From contig CP126201.1 of assembly GCA_030272155.1 (NCBI GenBank), forward strand, positions 4,326,501 to 4,390,500: a stretch of DNA of 64,000 bases. The letters are read 5' to 3'. The notes under the pieces were generated by a model. The model was not told where the DNA came from and did not search any database. It was given only the letters and a program-made list of their open reading frames with translations. The DNA comes from Tetradesmus obliquus. Lineage: Eukaryota > Chlorophyta > Chlorophyceae > Sphaeropleales > Scenedesmaceae. Both the position numbers and the translations under genes were made by a program. Of this stretch, positions 54,457 through 64,000 are shown piece by piece (position 1 is the first letter of the stretch; each line of letters starts with the position of its first letter).

Positions 54457-57400
54457 ATGGCGTCTGGTTGCCCGTGCAGGTAAGAAGTGAACTCGATCGG
54501 TATATTGGGGCTTTCGCCGGACAGTGCGTGAGCGCCTGAAGCTGTAGACATCAAGCTAGCAGGCCCAGTGTCGTCCGGGTGCCCTGTTCGTGCTCCTGTG
54601 CTCGTCCGCCGGCTGGAGCCGCTGCCACCTCAAAACATCTGCCAATTATTAGCTGTATCAAGTAGCGTAAGCTACCTCGGCATGCCCGGCTGCGGAACGC
54701 GGGATTTTCCTTGCTGCACAGTGCCCTCTCGCACTCTGTAGTCTGCTGAGCCTAATGCAGGATCTTTTAAAAATGATCATGAATTTTTACGCTAACTCAT
54801 GCTGTTTCAGCCTTGAGTTGCTGTTGGTCAGTTCTGCTTGCATCAGGCCCTCACCCACCTGCTGCCCACCTCGTCAGTGGCGGATGCATACGAAATAGCA
54901 TCACCGGCATCGTGTCTGGCCAGAGAACGGACAAATAACTCCATCTGGTCAATGCTGATACTCTGCTGCTGCTACAGTGCCGAGGACCGCTCTAGGCGGG
55001 TGCTCATGGTCAGAAGGCTGCATCCTGCAGTCAGCATGCAGTCACTGCTGCAGACATTTGGGGCTTTTGGATCCATCACCGGCTGCAAGGTGAGGACGGC
55101 TACACTCTCTGGCCCCCAGCTGTCGCAGCTGCTGGCCACGCAGCGAGTACAGTCACAGGGACAGCATGGGCGTTATAATCAGCAGTGTTAGCTGTGAGGA
55201 TTCGAGAGGCAGGCTGCTGAATGCACCAGCAACTGACAGCCAGCCATATTAGCATCTCTCCGGACTCAGTCCTGCAAGTAACATGCGCCGCGCTCCAGAG
55301 CGATGACATCACCAACCCCACCAGCCGCTGCTCTGCTGCATGGTGCTGCTGCTGCTGCTGCGCCATTACTGTGTTTCTCTGCAGGTGTTCACGCACAAGT
55401 CAGGCAGGTCAGCAGGCTGCGCATCGCTGGAGTTCGCCAACCACAGCACAGCATGCAACGCATACAGGGAGCTGCAAGGCGCACAGCTGAATGGCAAGGC
55501 CATCCACCTGCAGTGGTTTGACCCCACAATCACCTCCCCAAGCCCTAGCAGGCCAGGCCAGCTGGCAGACATAACAGGCTGCAGCCCAGGCGCTGACACA
55601 GCCAACAATAACAGTCACATGGCAAGCAGAAGCAGCTGCAGCAACGGCTTCGCAGCAGCAGGGCAGCAGCCTGCCACACCACACAGGAAGATGCCGCCAG
55701 TGTCACCACACATGGCAGCATCGCCGTTTGGCCTGCTCGCAAGCTCACCACACCATAATGCATATGCCGGCGCCGCAGCGCAACAGCAGCAGCAGCCAGC
55801 AGCAGTGGCAGCAGCAGCGCTGCTGGCTGGTGGAGGCATGCAGGTGCCTCGCAGGCCACCCCAGCCGCCATACCATCAGCAGCAGCAGCAGCAGCGGCTG
55901 CAGCTGCACAGGCAGGCATCTGCGCCGCTAAGCCATGCATACAACCAGCCGCTGCCATCTCCAGCAGGGCTGCATGTGCCTCCCTCACCACACATGTCAT
56001 TCGGCGGGGCTGGCTTTGATGCACTGTCTAGCCCTGGCCCAGGAGGAGCCAGCGATCCAGGCAGCATGGCCGCAGCAGCGGCAGCAGCAGCAGTCGCCAA
56101 CCTGTCAGCTGCAATGGCTGCTGGCATGCCCGGCGGTGGCCAGGACAGCAGCAGCAACCTGGCTGCCCTGCAGCTGGCAGCAATGCACTACCAGCAGCAG
56201 CAGCAACAGCATCAACAGATCCAGCAGCAGCTGGCATGTCTAGCTTTGCAGCAGATGAGTGGCCGGGGCAGCCACCACGACAGCCCTTTGAGTCCTGCAA
56301 GGTCCCTGCACCAGCAGCAGCAGCAGACGCTGGCCTTGGCTGCAGCACTGCACAGCCAGCAGCAGCAGCAGCAGATGCTGCAGCACCAGCTGTCAGGCCA
56401 GCTGCTGTCACCAGGGCCGACCCAGCAGCAGCAGCAACAGCAGCAGCAGCGCAATGTAGCGCAGCTGCACCTAGCGCGCAGCATGCCGAATGCGCTGGGC
56501 AGCAGTGTGGGCAGCAGCTGCAGTAGCTTTGGCAGCCAGGGACAGCTGCGGAACAGCGCAATGGATCTCATGGCGGCTGGGCTGCAGCAGCAGCAACAGC
56601 AGCAGCAGGCAGAGCATGAAGCACAGCAGGCAGCAGCAGCTGCAGCAGCAGGCACTGCAGGCGGCGCACGGGCCAGCCCCTTCGCCCTGAGCCAGCCAGC
56701 AGCCGGCAGCGGCGAGGGCTGTGCTGCTGCAGAAGCAGCAGATGCTGCTGCAGCTGCTGCCAGCAGCAGCAGTTTGGAGGTGGACACAGTTCCCCCTTCA
56801 GCCTCCAGCTTGAAGGGCAGCAAAGCCTACCATGCAAAGAAGCAGCTGTTTAGGGAGGGAGAAGGACCAGACGTCTATGATCACAGCTTCTCAATGCTGC
56901 CTGGCAGCAGCAGCCACAGCCGAGGCTGCGTGTCAGAAACAGGCGCAGGTGACGCAGCAGCAGGCGGCCTGCCTGCACTAGCAGCGCGGTGGCGGGTGAC
57001 AGATGACACCGCAGCAGGCGATACGGATGCTCTTGCGGCTGCCTATGCAGCGAGCTCAGGAGCAGCAGCAGGCACAGCGCGTCTGCATTGGCCTGGGCCT
57101 GATCAATCCTTGGACACAATATCTCCAGATCTGCTTGCAGCACTTCAGCAGATGAGTGCGGAGCTAGATCCATGCACAAGCCCGCTGCAGCATGGCGGCA
57201 ATGCAGGAGTGGCAGCGCTGCAGCACCAGCAGCTGCTGGCAGCTGTTGCAAGCTCGCAGGCATTGCAGCAGCAGCAGCGGCAGCTGCTGGGTGCGCACTT
57301 CAGCGCGCCACTTGCCAGCGCAGATGCTGCATACGCTGCTGCAAGCAGTGCTGGTGGCAGTGCGGACGACTGGGCGACGCAGATGGCCAACATGCATGCA

Positions 57401-59173
57401 AGGGATGTGCGTGCCAGCGACAGCCAAGTGCTGCTGGGAGCTGGCGGGCAGCGAGGTGATGTCATGTCGTCATTCCGACTGTCATCGCCGTCACTTCCCG
57501 GCTGCTATAACAGTACAGCAGTTACAGCAGCTGCGGCTGCAGCGCAGGCATGGCAACACGCAGCGGTGCCCAGCAACCAGCAGCAGCAGCGGAGCAGCTT
57601 CTCCAATCTTGCTGCAGCAGCAGCAGCGCCAATGCCAGCCTCTCAGGCCTTCAGAGACAAGCACAAGCAGCAGTTGCAGCTGCAGCTGCCAGACTTTGAC
57701 CTGGTCAGTGCCCCAATGACATCAGCACAGTTGACCGCCAACACACCGTTTGACCAGACGTTTGACCAGACGTTTGACCAAAGGTTTGACCAGCTGATCA
57801 CCACGGAAGTGATGCCCGACACTCCTGCAACAGCGGCGCTGCAGTCACCGCTGGATGTACAGGTAGCAATGCTAGCCGCAGCCAGCAGCGGCCCTGCAGC
57901 TAGCAGTGCATTGTACGGCAACAGCAGCAGTGGTGATGTCAACGGCTCAAACTGGGTTGACTGGAGCTCTATGGCGGCTCTGCTGAGCCCTATGCAGGTG
58001 CCTGGCCTCGCAACTCGACGCTTCACAGACTGCTCAATGCCAGCTTCGAGCGACTATGCAGGGCTGCTGATGCAGCAGGAGCAGCAGCGCCTGCGGCAGC
58101 AGCACAGCCGCAGCGCAGCCGGCCATGCTGCGTCGATGTATGGCAGGCACAGCAGTCACATCCTTGGCGCAGAGCCTATCTTGCCAGGGCTTGCGTCTCT
58201 GCACCAGCAGCAAGCAGCGCACTCTGCTGCTGCTGGTGCTGGTACGATTGCTGACTGCTTCGGCAGCAGTGTTGCAGCGTTTGGCCTGCCAAGTGCTCCT
58301 GCAAGGTGCGGTGATGCTTTTGGGGCATTTGGCAAGACGCGCCACGGCAGCTTGTGCTTGGATGCAAACCCACAGCTGCTGCCTTTCAGCAGCGGGCAGC
58401 AGCAGCAGCAGCAGCCTGGTGCGAATGAAGCCGGCAGCGCCAGCAACAGCAGCAGCGCGAACGCTCGCTTCGACTCTGACGCTGCCAACACACAGGCCAG
58501 CAGTGGCGGTGGCAGCAGCAGCAGCAACGCAGCCATGTGCCACCTGAAGCGAGGCCATTTGAGTGAAGGAGGCGCGGGAGTAGGGCTGTACAGCAGTGGC
58601 TCCTTCACTTTCAAGCCACCAGTGCTGCAGCAGCTGCTGCAGGAGTCACGGCTGGGCAGCACAGGCAGTGGCAGCAGCATTAGCGGCGGCGGCAGCAGCA
58701 GCAGCAGCAGTGAGGCGTTGATCACTGAGCCCTTCCAGATGCCCTCATTCTTCCGCAGCAGCCAGCAGCAGTCTGGCAGCAGCAGCGGCGGCGGCGGCTC
58801 AGGTGGCAGCCCAACCAAAGCAGCGGCAGCGGCTGTGTCGGCGTCACTGCCTCATGTTGCTGAGAGCGGCAGCCTGCCACAACAGCAAGCGCAGGTTGAA
58901 ACAGCTGGTGCAGCAAGTTGCAATGCAGGAGAAGATGAGGAGCAGGCAGGTCACCTGGAGTCCACAATGCTGCAGGAGCAGCAGCAGCAGTCCTCTTTCT
59001 CTGCACCGGCACCCCGCATGCAGGCAGATGCTGCTGCTGCTGCAGCAGACGCGCCTGAGGGCAGCAGCAGTCCAGTGAAGGCCCAGCAGCAGCAGCAGCA
59101 GCAGCTTGCTGGTGGGTTTGAGGATGTGTACAGGTCGCTGTTTGGTGGTGAGGCGGTGCCTAGCTCAGTGTAA
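54457..59173 (+). CDS. RRM-domain RNA-binding protein with long Q/A/S-rich tail
   Basis: Proposed exons 54457-54479 (MASGCPC), 54978-55089 and 55385-59173, phases 2 then 0, about 1307 residues. The RRM is split by the second intron: RRVLMVRRLHPAVSMQSLLQ (beta-1/alpha-1), TFGAFGSITGCK, then SGRSAGCASLEFANHSTACN (RNP1-like) and ELQGAQLNGKAIHLQWFDP. RNP1 aromatic positions are poorly kept, so it may be a divergent single RRM, somewhat like the second RRM of Mei2-type proteins. The remaining 1200 residues are low complexity: poly-Q, poly-A and Ser-rich blocks, with a TFDQTFDQRFDQ repeat near 57749-57790. Such tails often drive granule formation; that is inference. The short first exon is supported only by phase. 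Confidence 0.75.
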
Positions 59174-59191
59174 ACTTTGACACGTTTCACA

Positions 59192-59280
59192 GGAGGTCAG
59201 TGTGAACTTCAACTTGTTTTGGAGAAGGTCAGTGTGAACTTCAACTTGTAGCAGGCGCTTGGTGTGAACTTGCACTTGTG
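59192..59280. repeat. Three copies of a GTGTGAACTTCAACTTGT-like motif
   Basis: Just after the RRM gene stop, GTCAGTGTGAACTTCAACTTGT occurs near 59197 and 59227 and a diverged form (GTGTGAACTTGCACTTGT) near 59261, about 30-35 bp apart. Confidence 0.8.
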
Positions 59281-62200
59281 GGCAAGGGTACAGGCACTAG
59301 TAAGATGGCTGGCATGAGGCGGAGCACACAGCAGATGGTATGGCTGTGCGCAGTCAGTATACGTGTCAGAAGTTCATGCAAGCATTGCTGGGTCATTGCG
59401 AGCAATATACTGTTTTGGCGGCATTGTGCTTGTGCACGGCCTGCAGGGCCGGGCAAATGTTGAGTGTAGGTATAGGTGGCTGTTTGCTGGCTCATGGTGG
59501 CGCTCCGCGTGCTGAAGAGGCTGTTCAGTATTGCTGCACATGCGGCCAATGTTTTGCTGCCAACGGTGTCGATTGCCGGCACCTTCCGGCAGGCGCGATT
59601 GCGCGCTTGCAATATCTTGTGGCTGCGCATATTTGTTGCCAGCTGCCTTTCAACATGTTGGCTGTGTTGCTGTTTTTGCACACACGTGTTGGCGGCTGGT
59701 GGCCATGTTTGTAGTCATTCCCTTGCATGTAGTTAGCATGTGTGATGATGATGCCCTGGCTGCATTGCCATTGCCTTCTTTGCTACGGCCGTTGTTTGCA
59801 GCGCGAGCACTCCTGTTGTGCATGCGCTGCCCGCATGCTCCCTGCATGGTGTCTTTTGCACAGGTGCATTTCTAGCATGCAGCTGCAAGTCTCGGTCAGT
59901 CCCGCTGACCATTGTACCAGTACGTGCCATTGTTGCTGAATGCGGCAGAGCAGGTCACGTAGGCACCGTGCAAAGCAAGCAGTTAGGCACTGCATATGCA
60001 CTGGTGTGGCACCCAGGCGCCGTGGCGTGATATGCTTCACATGCGTGACGTGCTGTTGTTTGCGGACACTGTTGTGCCTGCCAAAGACAGCGGTGCTGGC
60101 AGATGCAGGAGTAGGGTAGCTGTTGACGATGCTGGGTCATGTGTTAAGCTGCTGGCAGGAGGTGACAGTCAGGACAGTCAGGCATCGCGCTGCATGGTTG
60201 CTGGAGTTCTTTTGTGGTCTGTGGGTTGCGAGGCGCAGTGTGCAGCCCCATTGAGTGGCGCTCTTCGTGCTGGTTCTCTTATGTCTTGCCATTTGCAGGA
60301 AGTGCGTCTTCATTGCTTGCAGGCATGGTTGGTTGTGCTGTTTTCTGGTGCTTGGCGTGTACAATGGCAGACACCTGCAGCGCGGTGCACTGCGTGCAGG
60401 ACTTGGTTAGCCGTCAGGCTCACCAGAATCAGCTGTGGTGGCGAGTGGGTGTGTGCGTTACGTATATGTGTGCTGGTTTGTTTGTTTTGTGACTTTGAGC
60501 GCGCCAGGCTGCATACAGCCTGCCAGCTGCTGTAGGCAAGCAGCACAACGCATGTGTGTTTGGTGCATGCACCACCACAGCATGTTCAGTGTCAGTTACA
60601 ACTAGGTCGGAGTTGCTGTATGGTGGTCGGGTTTGGCGTGTGGCCTGTTTAGAGGCTCGCTTGATCTGGGAAGCGTCACCAGTTGCTGGCACCATCGGAC
60701 GGCTAAACATTGTTTTGACAGCAGGGAATGTGGTAAGAGCCGCACGCGGCGCTTACTGCCACACACGTCTTTGAGTTCCTTTGCGAGCTTGCTCTGCTGC
60801 CTGTTGGCAGGTTGCTGCTGTCATGTGCAAGTTTTTGAAGGAGGCTGGAGTGCAGGTGCTGCTGCCCACACTGTGGCATTTTGCAGCACTGGAGCCTGGC
60901 TATATGTTGGCACTGGTAGCCGGAGTTGAGGCTGTTGCTGCGCATGCAAGTTAGGAGCTTTGCCTCTGTGCGTGCGGCAGTGTTGCGGCTGTGCTGTGGC
61001 TGCCACATATGCTGCAGCACTGTTTGCATCATATCCGGCCTGCACACAGCGCGACTACGCAACTCGCTTGATGCTGATTTGTGTCAGCAGCTCTTGCGTG
61101 CATGCACGGGCGGTGGGGTGGACTGTGCCAGCATACGTGTTCAGCCCCGTGGCGCCATGCAGCCTGGCAAAGTGACGAGGTCCTTGCCAAGCTCCGCTGT
61201 TTGACACAGCAGGTCGCGAGGTTAGGATTTGCGGCACACCGAACAGTCAGGATAGAGCAGGGACCCCCTGTTGCAGGTGGAGCAGGCATTACATAACAGG
61301 CCAAAGCATCATCTGGCCGTGGAGCTACAGTCTTATATTCTTTACTTACTTCAGATCAGCGCCTGAATTGCAGGGCACATTTTACTACGGCTGCCCTCCT
61401 TGTACATCAGGCATGCGCCACTATGCAGAGGCAGCCACGCACGTCTGTGCTGGCTGCCGCAGGCTGCTGGCATCGCACCCATGCACATTCGCATGCTTGC
61501 TGCAGACCATTGTACGAATGTGAGCATAACCACATCACTGCATGCTGCTGGCAGCATGTGTGGCGGCTAGGGAGGGCCTGCACAGCTTGACGTGCTTGCC
61601 AAGCTGACGCCAGTGCTGTTGAAGTGCCTGTGCGTAGCCACTTTGGATCGAGAATTGATTGTTTGTTTGACTGTGTTGACAGTAGACTAGACAAAGTAGG
61701 GAGCAGGCAGCTTGTCACCCAACGCTGTAGGGGTTGAAATCACCCGTGCGTATGCCCGGGCATACCTGCAGGGCGCAGGTTGCTCGGCAGACTGTCCCTG
61801 TGTGTTGTCGGACGTGCATCTCTTGTGCGCACTAGTGCAATGCTTGCAGCTGAGCATAAGGCCATTTACCGCACGCTCCATGGTTGATGGTAGACCCAAT
61901 CGCGCCTTCCTAATTTGCTGCCTGCTTTGCATTTCTGGGTATCTGTTGACGGCTGCAGCAGTTGCAGCATATGTGCTCTGCTGCCGCATGCGCTGTGCGC
62001 AGCCTGAGTATGAAGATAGACGGGTGGGCCCTGTTTCTGGCTGCTGTTAGTGACGAGTGCCGACCAGCTGACCAGTTGTTTAGGTTGTCATGTAGCAGCG
62101 CATGCCTGTATTTGACTGGTCTGAATAACATGTAACACTCGTTGGACAATGCGCAAACTCGCGTACTCATCAGATTTCAAAGTATCCAAGACGCATCGTG

Positions 62201-63190
62201 CCGCTTGTAGTAGTGACGACTGGCTCCTGCGATTTCACCCTGGCGGCAACATCCGATGTCCAGGCCGGCGTCGAGTCGACGGCATTGACACTAGAGGTAT
62301 ACGCACGTACTGTTACAACTCTGTAGCTCTAGAGCTACTCTATGATGCTGCAGCCAAAGGTGCATGCCATGCTGTGCCACAGCAGGCAGACAAGCAGCCA
62401 CGGCAGACCATGCAGAGGCACCGCTGAGTCAGCGACCCCAGTTCAGGCCTCGTGCTTTTGCCACCTAAACCTCAAGCCTCAACCAAAGTCAAGCCTCAAC
62501 CAATGATGGCATCAGCAGCATATGACCAATAACAGTTGGTCAAGCACAACCTTGTGAGGCACCGAGGCGCCATACTATGTAGCTTGCTACTAGACCACAA
62601 TCAGGGGCACGATCTACCTAACAGTACACAGAACAGACCGTCATACGCCAAGAAGCTACTATACTAAGCAAGATCAGGTTGTCAAACCAGACTGCAGCAG
62701 CAAGCTGCATGTTGCAGTGCAGCAGCATAACCACGTGACTGCAACAGCAAAACCACGCACTGCTGCAAGCCCACTGTCACGTAAGAGCCACGCAACAAGC
62801 CATGCGACAGCGCGTGTCACTGCAACAGAAACCGTGCAGCACAGGCATCAGCACCTTTGCGCTGCCTCATGCCTGTTGTACATGCGTGCGTACCCACAGC
62901 TGCAGCTGGCGACCTCAGCAGCATACTGCTGAATTGGCAACACCGCAAGCAGACGAGAGACAGGCACACCAACACCATCAAATGAACTCAGCAGCGCTAT
63001 CGCGGCGATGCATGACGCCTGCTGCTGCAGGTGTCATATCAGAGTGGTCAAACGCTGTGGTGTTGCCAACAGGCAGCTGCAAGTGACAAGCCATGAGCTT
63101 GGGCTTCCTCTCAGCCGCACAAAAAGTTCACGCAAACCATCAAACAAGCTTGCTGCCACAGCATGGCACACTCATAATTACAACAAACAC
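59281..63190. other. Long region without a recognised gene
   Basis: About 3.9 kb read on both strands. Open frames are short, lack family motifs and lack the CAG-rich composition of the real exons. It may be a long 3' untranslated region or intergenic DNA. A TGTGTTG-rich composition on the plus strand resembles the region after lipase A. Confidence 0.45.
63178..63182 (-). terminator. Candidate poly(A) signal (minus-strand TGTAA) for SDH1
   Basis: TTACA on the plus strand lies about 340 bp past the SDH1 stop, beyond the duplicated 3' segments. Confidence 0.35.
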
Positions 63191-63194
63191 ACAT

Positions 63195-63466
63195 ACACGC
63201 CACAGCCGCCGCAGCACACGCCGCGCGGTACTGAGACATGACACACATTCAGTACACGCGGGCCTTGGGCGGTATGGTCGTGGGACTTTTAGCCGACTTT
63301 TAGCACTTTTACCACAGGTCCGGAGGGTAGTGCAATTATGATCCATCTCCCATGCACAAAAGCACACACCACAGCCGCCGCGGTACACGCTGAGCCGCAC
63401 TGAGACGAGAGACATGTCTCACATTCAGTACATGCGGGCCTTGGGCGGGATGTGCTCCATCTCGCA
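63195..63466 (-). repeat. Two extra copies of the end of the SDH1 gene
   Basis: Minus-strand text for EHIPPKAR(V/M)Y-stop and the following CACAGCCGCCGC-type flank recurs downstream: near 63244-63278 (IPPKARVY, TGA stop) and near 63424-63466 (EHIPPKARMY, TGA stop), besides the real end at 63518-63560. They are tandem duplications of the gene's last 30-45 bp plus 3' flank. Confidence 0.85.
63305..63339. repeat. Dispersed 35-bp element, copy 2
   Basis: Matches 11945-11979 at 33 of 35 positions. It sits between duplicated SDH1 3' segments, next to GACTTTTAGCCGACTTTTAG, itself a short direct repeat. Confidence 0.6.
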
Positions 63467-63517
63467 TGCACACGCCACAGCCGCCGCAGCACACGCCGCG
63501 CGGTACATGACACACAT

Positions 63518-64000
63518 TTAGTACACGCGAGCCTTGGGCGGGATGTGCTCCATCTCGCTGTCCAGCGGCTGCATGTGCACCGGCCGGTAGCCGATCTTCA
63601 CACGGTCCTTGCCTGCACCGTTGTAGTCGAACCAGCCCAGCGTGTGCTTCATCCACTCCTTGTCATCACGGTTGGGGAAGTCCTCGCGAGCATGCGCGCC
63701 ACGCGACTCCTGCAAAGGCCGATGCAGCAGCAATGCAACACACAAATAAGCAAATGTCCAATGAGTTGACATGTTGCGAAGGCAATAAGAGTGTTGAAGG
63801 ATGCAGATTTCAACCACCACATCATACACGTAATACCATGACAGAGAATCATGTTACAGCATCTGCTCTGAGCGCTTATGTGCTGCAATAACGCAGCCTC
63901 TGCAGCCTCACCATGCGCTGCTCCGCGCCGTGCATGGTGATGGCTGCGTTGATGAGCAGGTTCTCCAGCTCCAGCGTCTCCATCAGGTCGGTGTTCCACA
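63518..64000 (-). CDS. SDH1: Succinate dehydrogenase flavoprotein subunit, 3' end (5' partial)
   Basis: Mitochondrial complex II flavoprotein, which oxidises succinate to fumarate. Two minus-strand exons are visible: 64000-63912 (TDLMETLELENLLINAA, ending EQRM before a GTGAGG donor) and 63709-63518 (ESRGAHAREDFPNRDDKEW, then MKHTLGWFDYN and DYRPVHM-like GYRPVHMQPLD, ending PPKARVY and TAA). The RGAHAREDF block, with the conserved Arg and His near the active site, and the PPKARVY end are diagnostic of SDHA/SDH1. The gene continues beyond the right edge. Confidence 0.95.

Noticed and set aside
59996-60535. 179-codon plus-strand frame in the gene-poor region
   Set aside because: No recognisable domain, no splice sites that extend it, and composition unlike coding exons in the window.

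Overview
This window is nuclear DNA of a green alga, probably a chlorophyte of the Chlamydomonas/Scenedesmus kind. Genes are intron-dense with GT-AG introns, TGTAA (the green-algal poly(A) signal) lies downstream of several genes, and CAG/CTG/GCA triplet runs fill exons (poly-Q, poly-A, poly-S) and intron ends. An OPR repeat protein, a family expanded in Chlorophyceae, supports this. The narrower placement is inference.

Layout. 1-11703 (+): most of a SWR1/PIE1-class Snf2 chromatin remodeller, missing its 5' end. 12544-13785 and 16436-17598 (+): two paralogous secreted Lys/Ala-rich LEA-like proteins flanking a satellite of about 180 bp period. 18566-20517 (+): a haloacetate/fluoroacetate-dehalogenase-type hydrolase with a spare copy of its 3' end. 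21317-22794 (-): an OPR protein with two apparent frameshifts. 24279-27460 (-): a secreted papain-like peptidase with a C-terminal LysM domain. 27461-33540: mostly gene-poor, with a 45-bp perfect inverted repeat and a cluster of hairpins. 33541-35660 (-): a secreted protein with a VMO-I domain. 36634-40192 (+): an LCAT/PLA2G15-like lipase. 43519-46829 (+): its tandem copy, broken. 49048-53571 (+): a multi-pass membrane U-box protein. 54457-59173 (+): an RRM protein with long Q/A/S tracts. 63518-64000 (-): the 3' end of the mitochondrial succinate dehydrogenase flavoprotein gene.

The genes do not form a pathway. The unifying signal is structural: introns and 3' flanks repeatedly hold partial, degenerate copies of the neighbouring exon, often with its splice site. 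This is extreme in the SWR1 gene (at least twelve places) and recurs in the dehalogenase, peptidase, lipase and SDH1 genes. A second trend is that many introns end in (CTG)n-CAG, so the triplet repeat forms the polypyrimidine tract and acceptor.

Exon models were built by hand from splice motifs, phase continuity and protein similarity recognised by eye. No transcript or database evidence was available.
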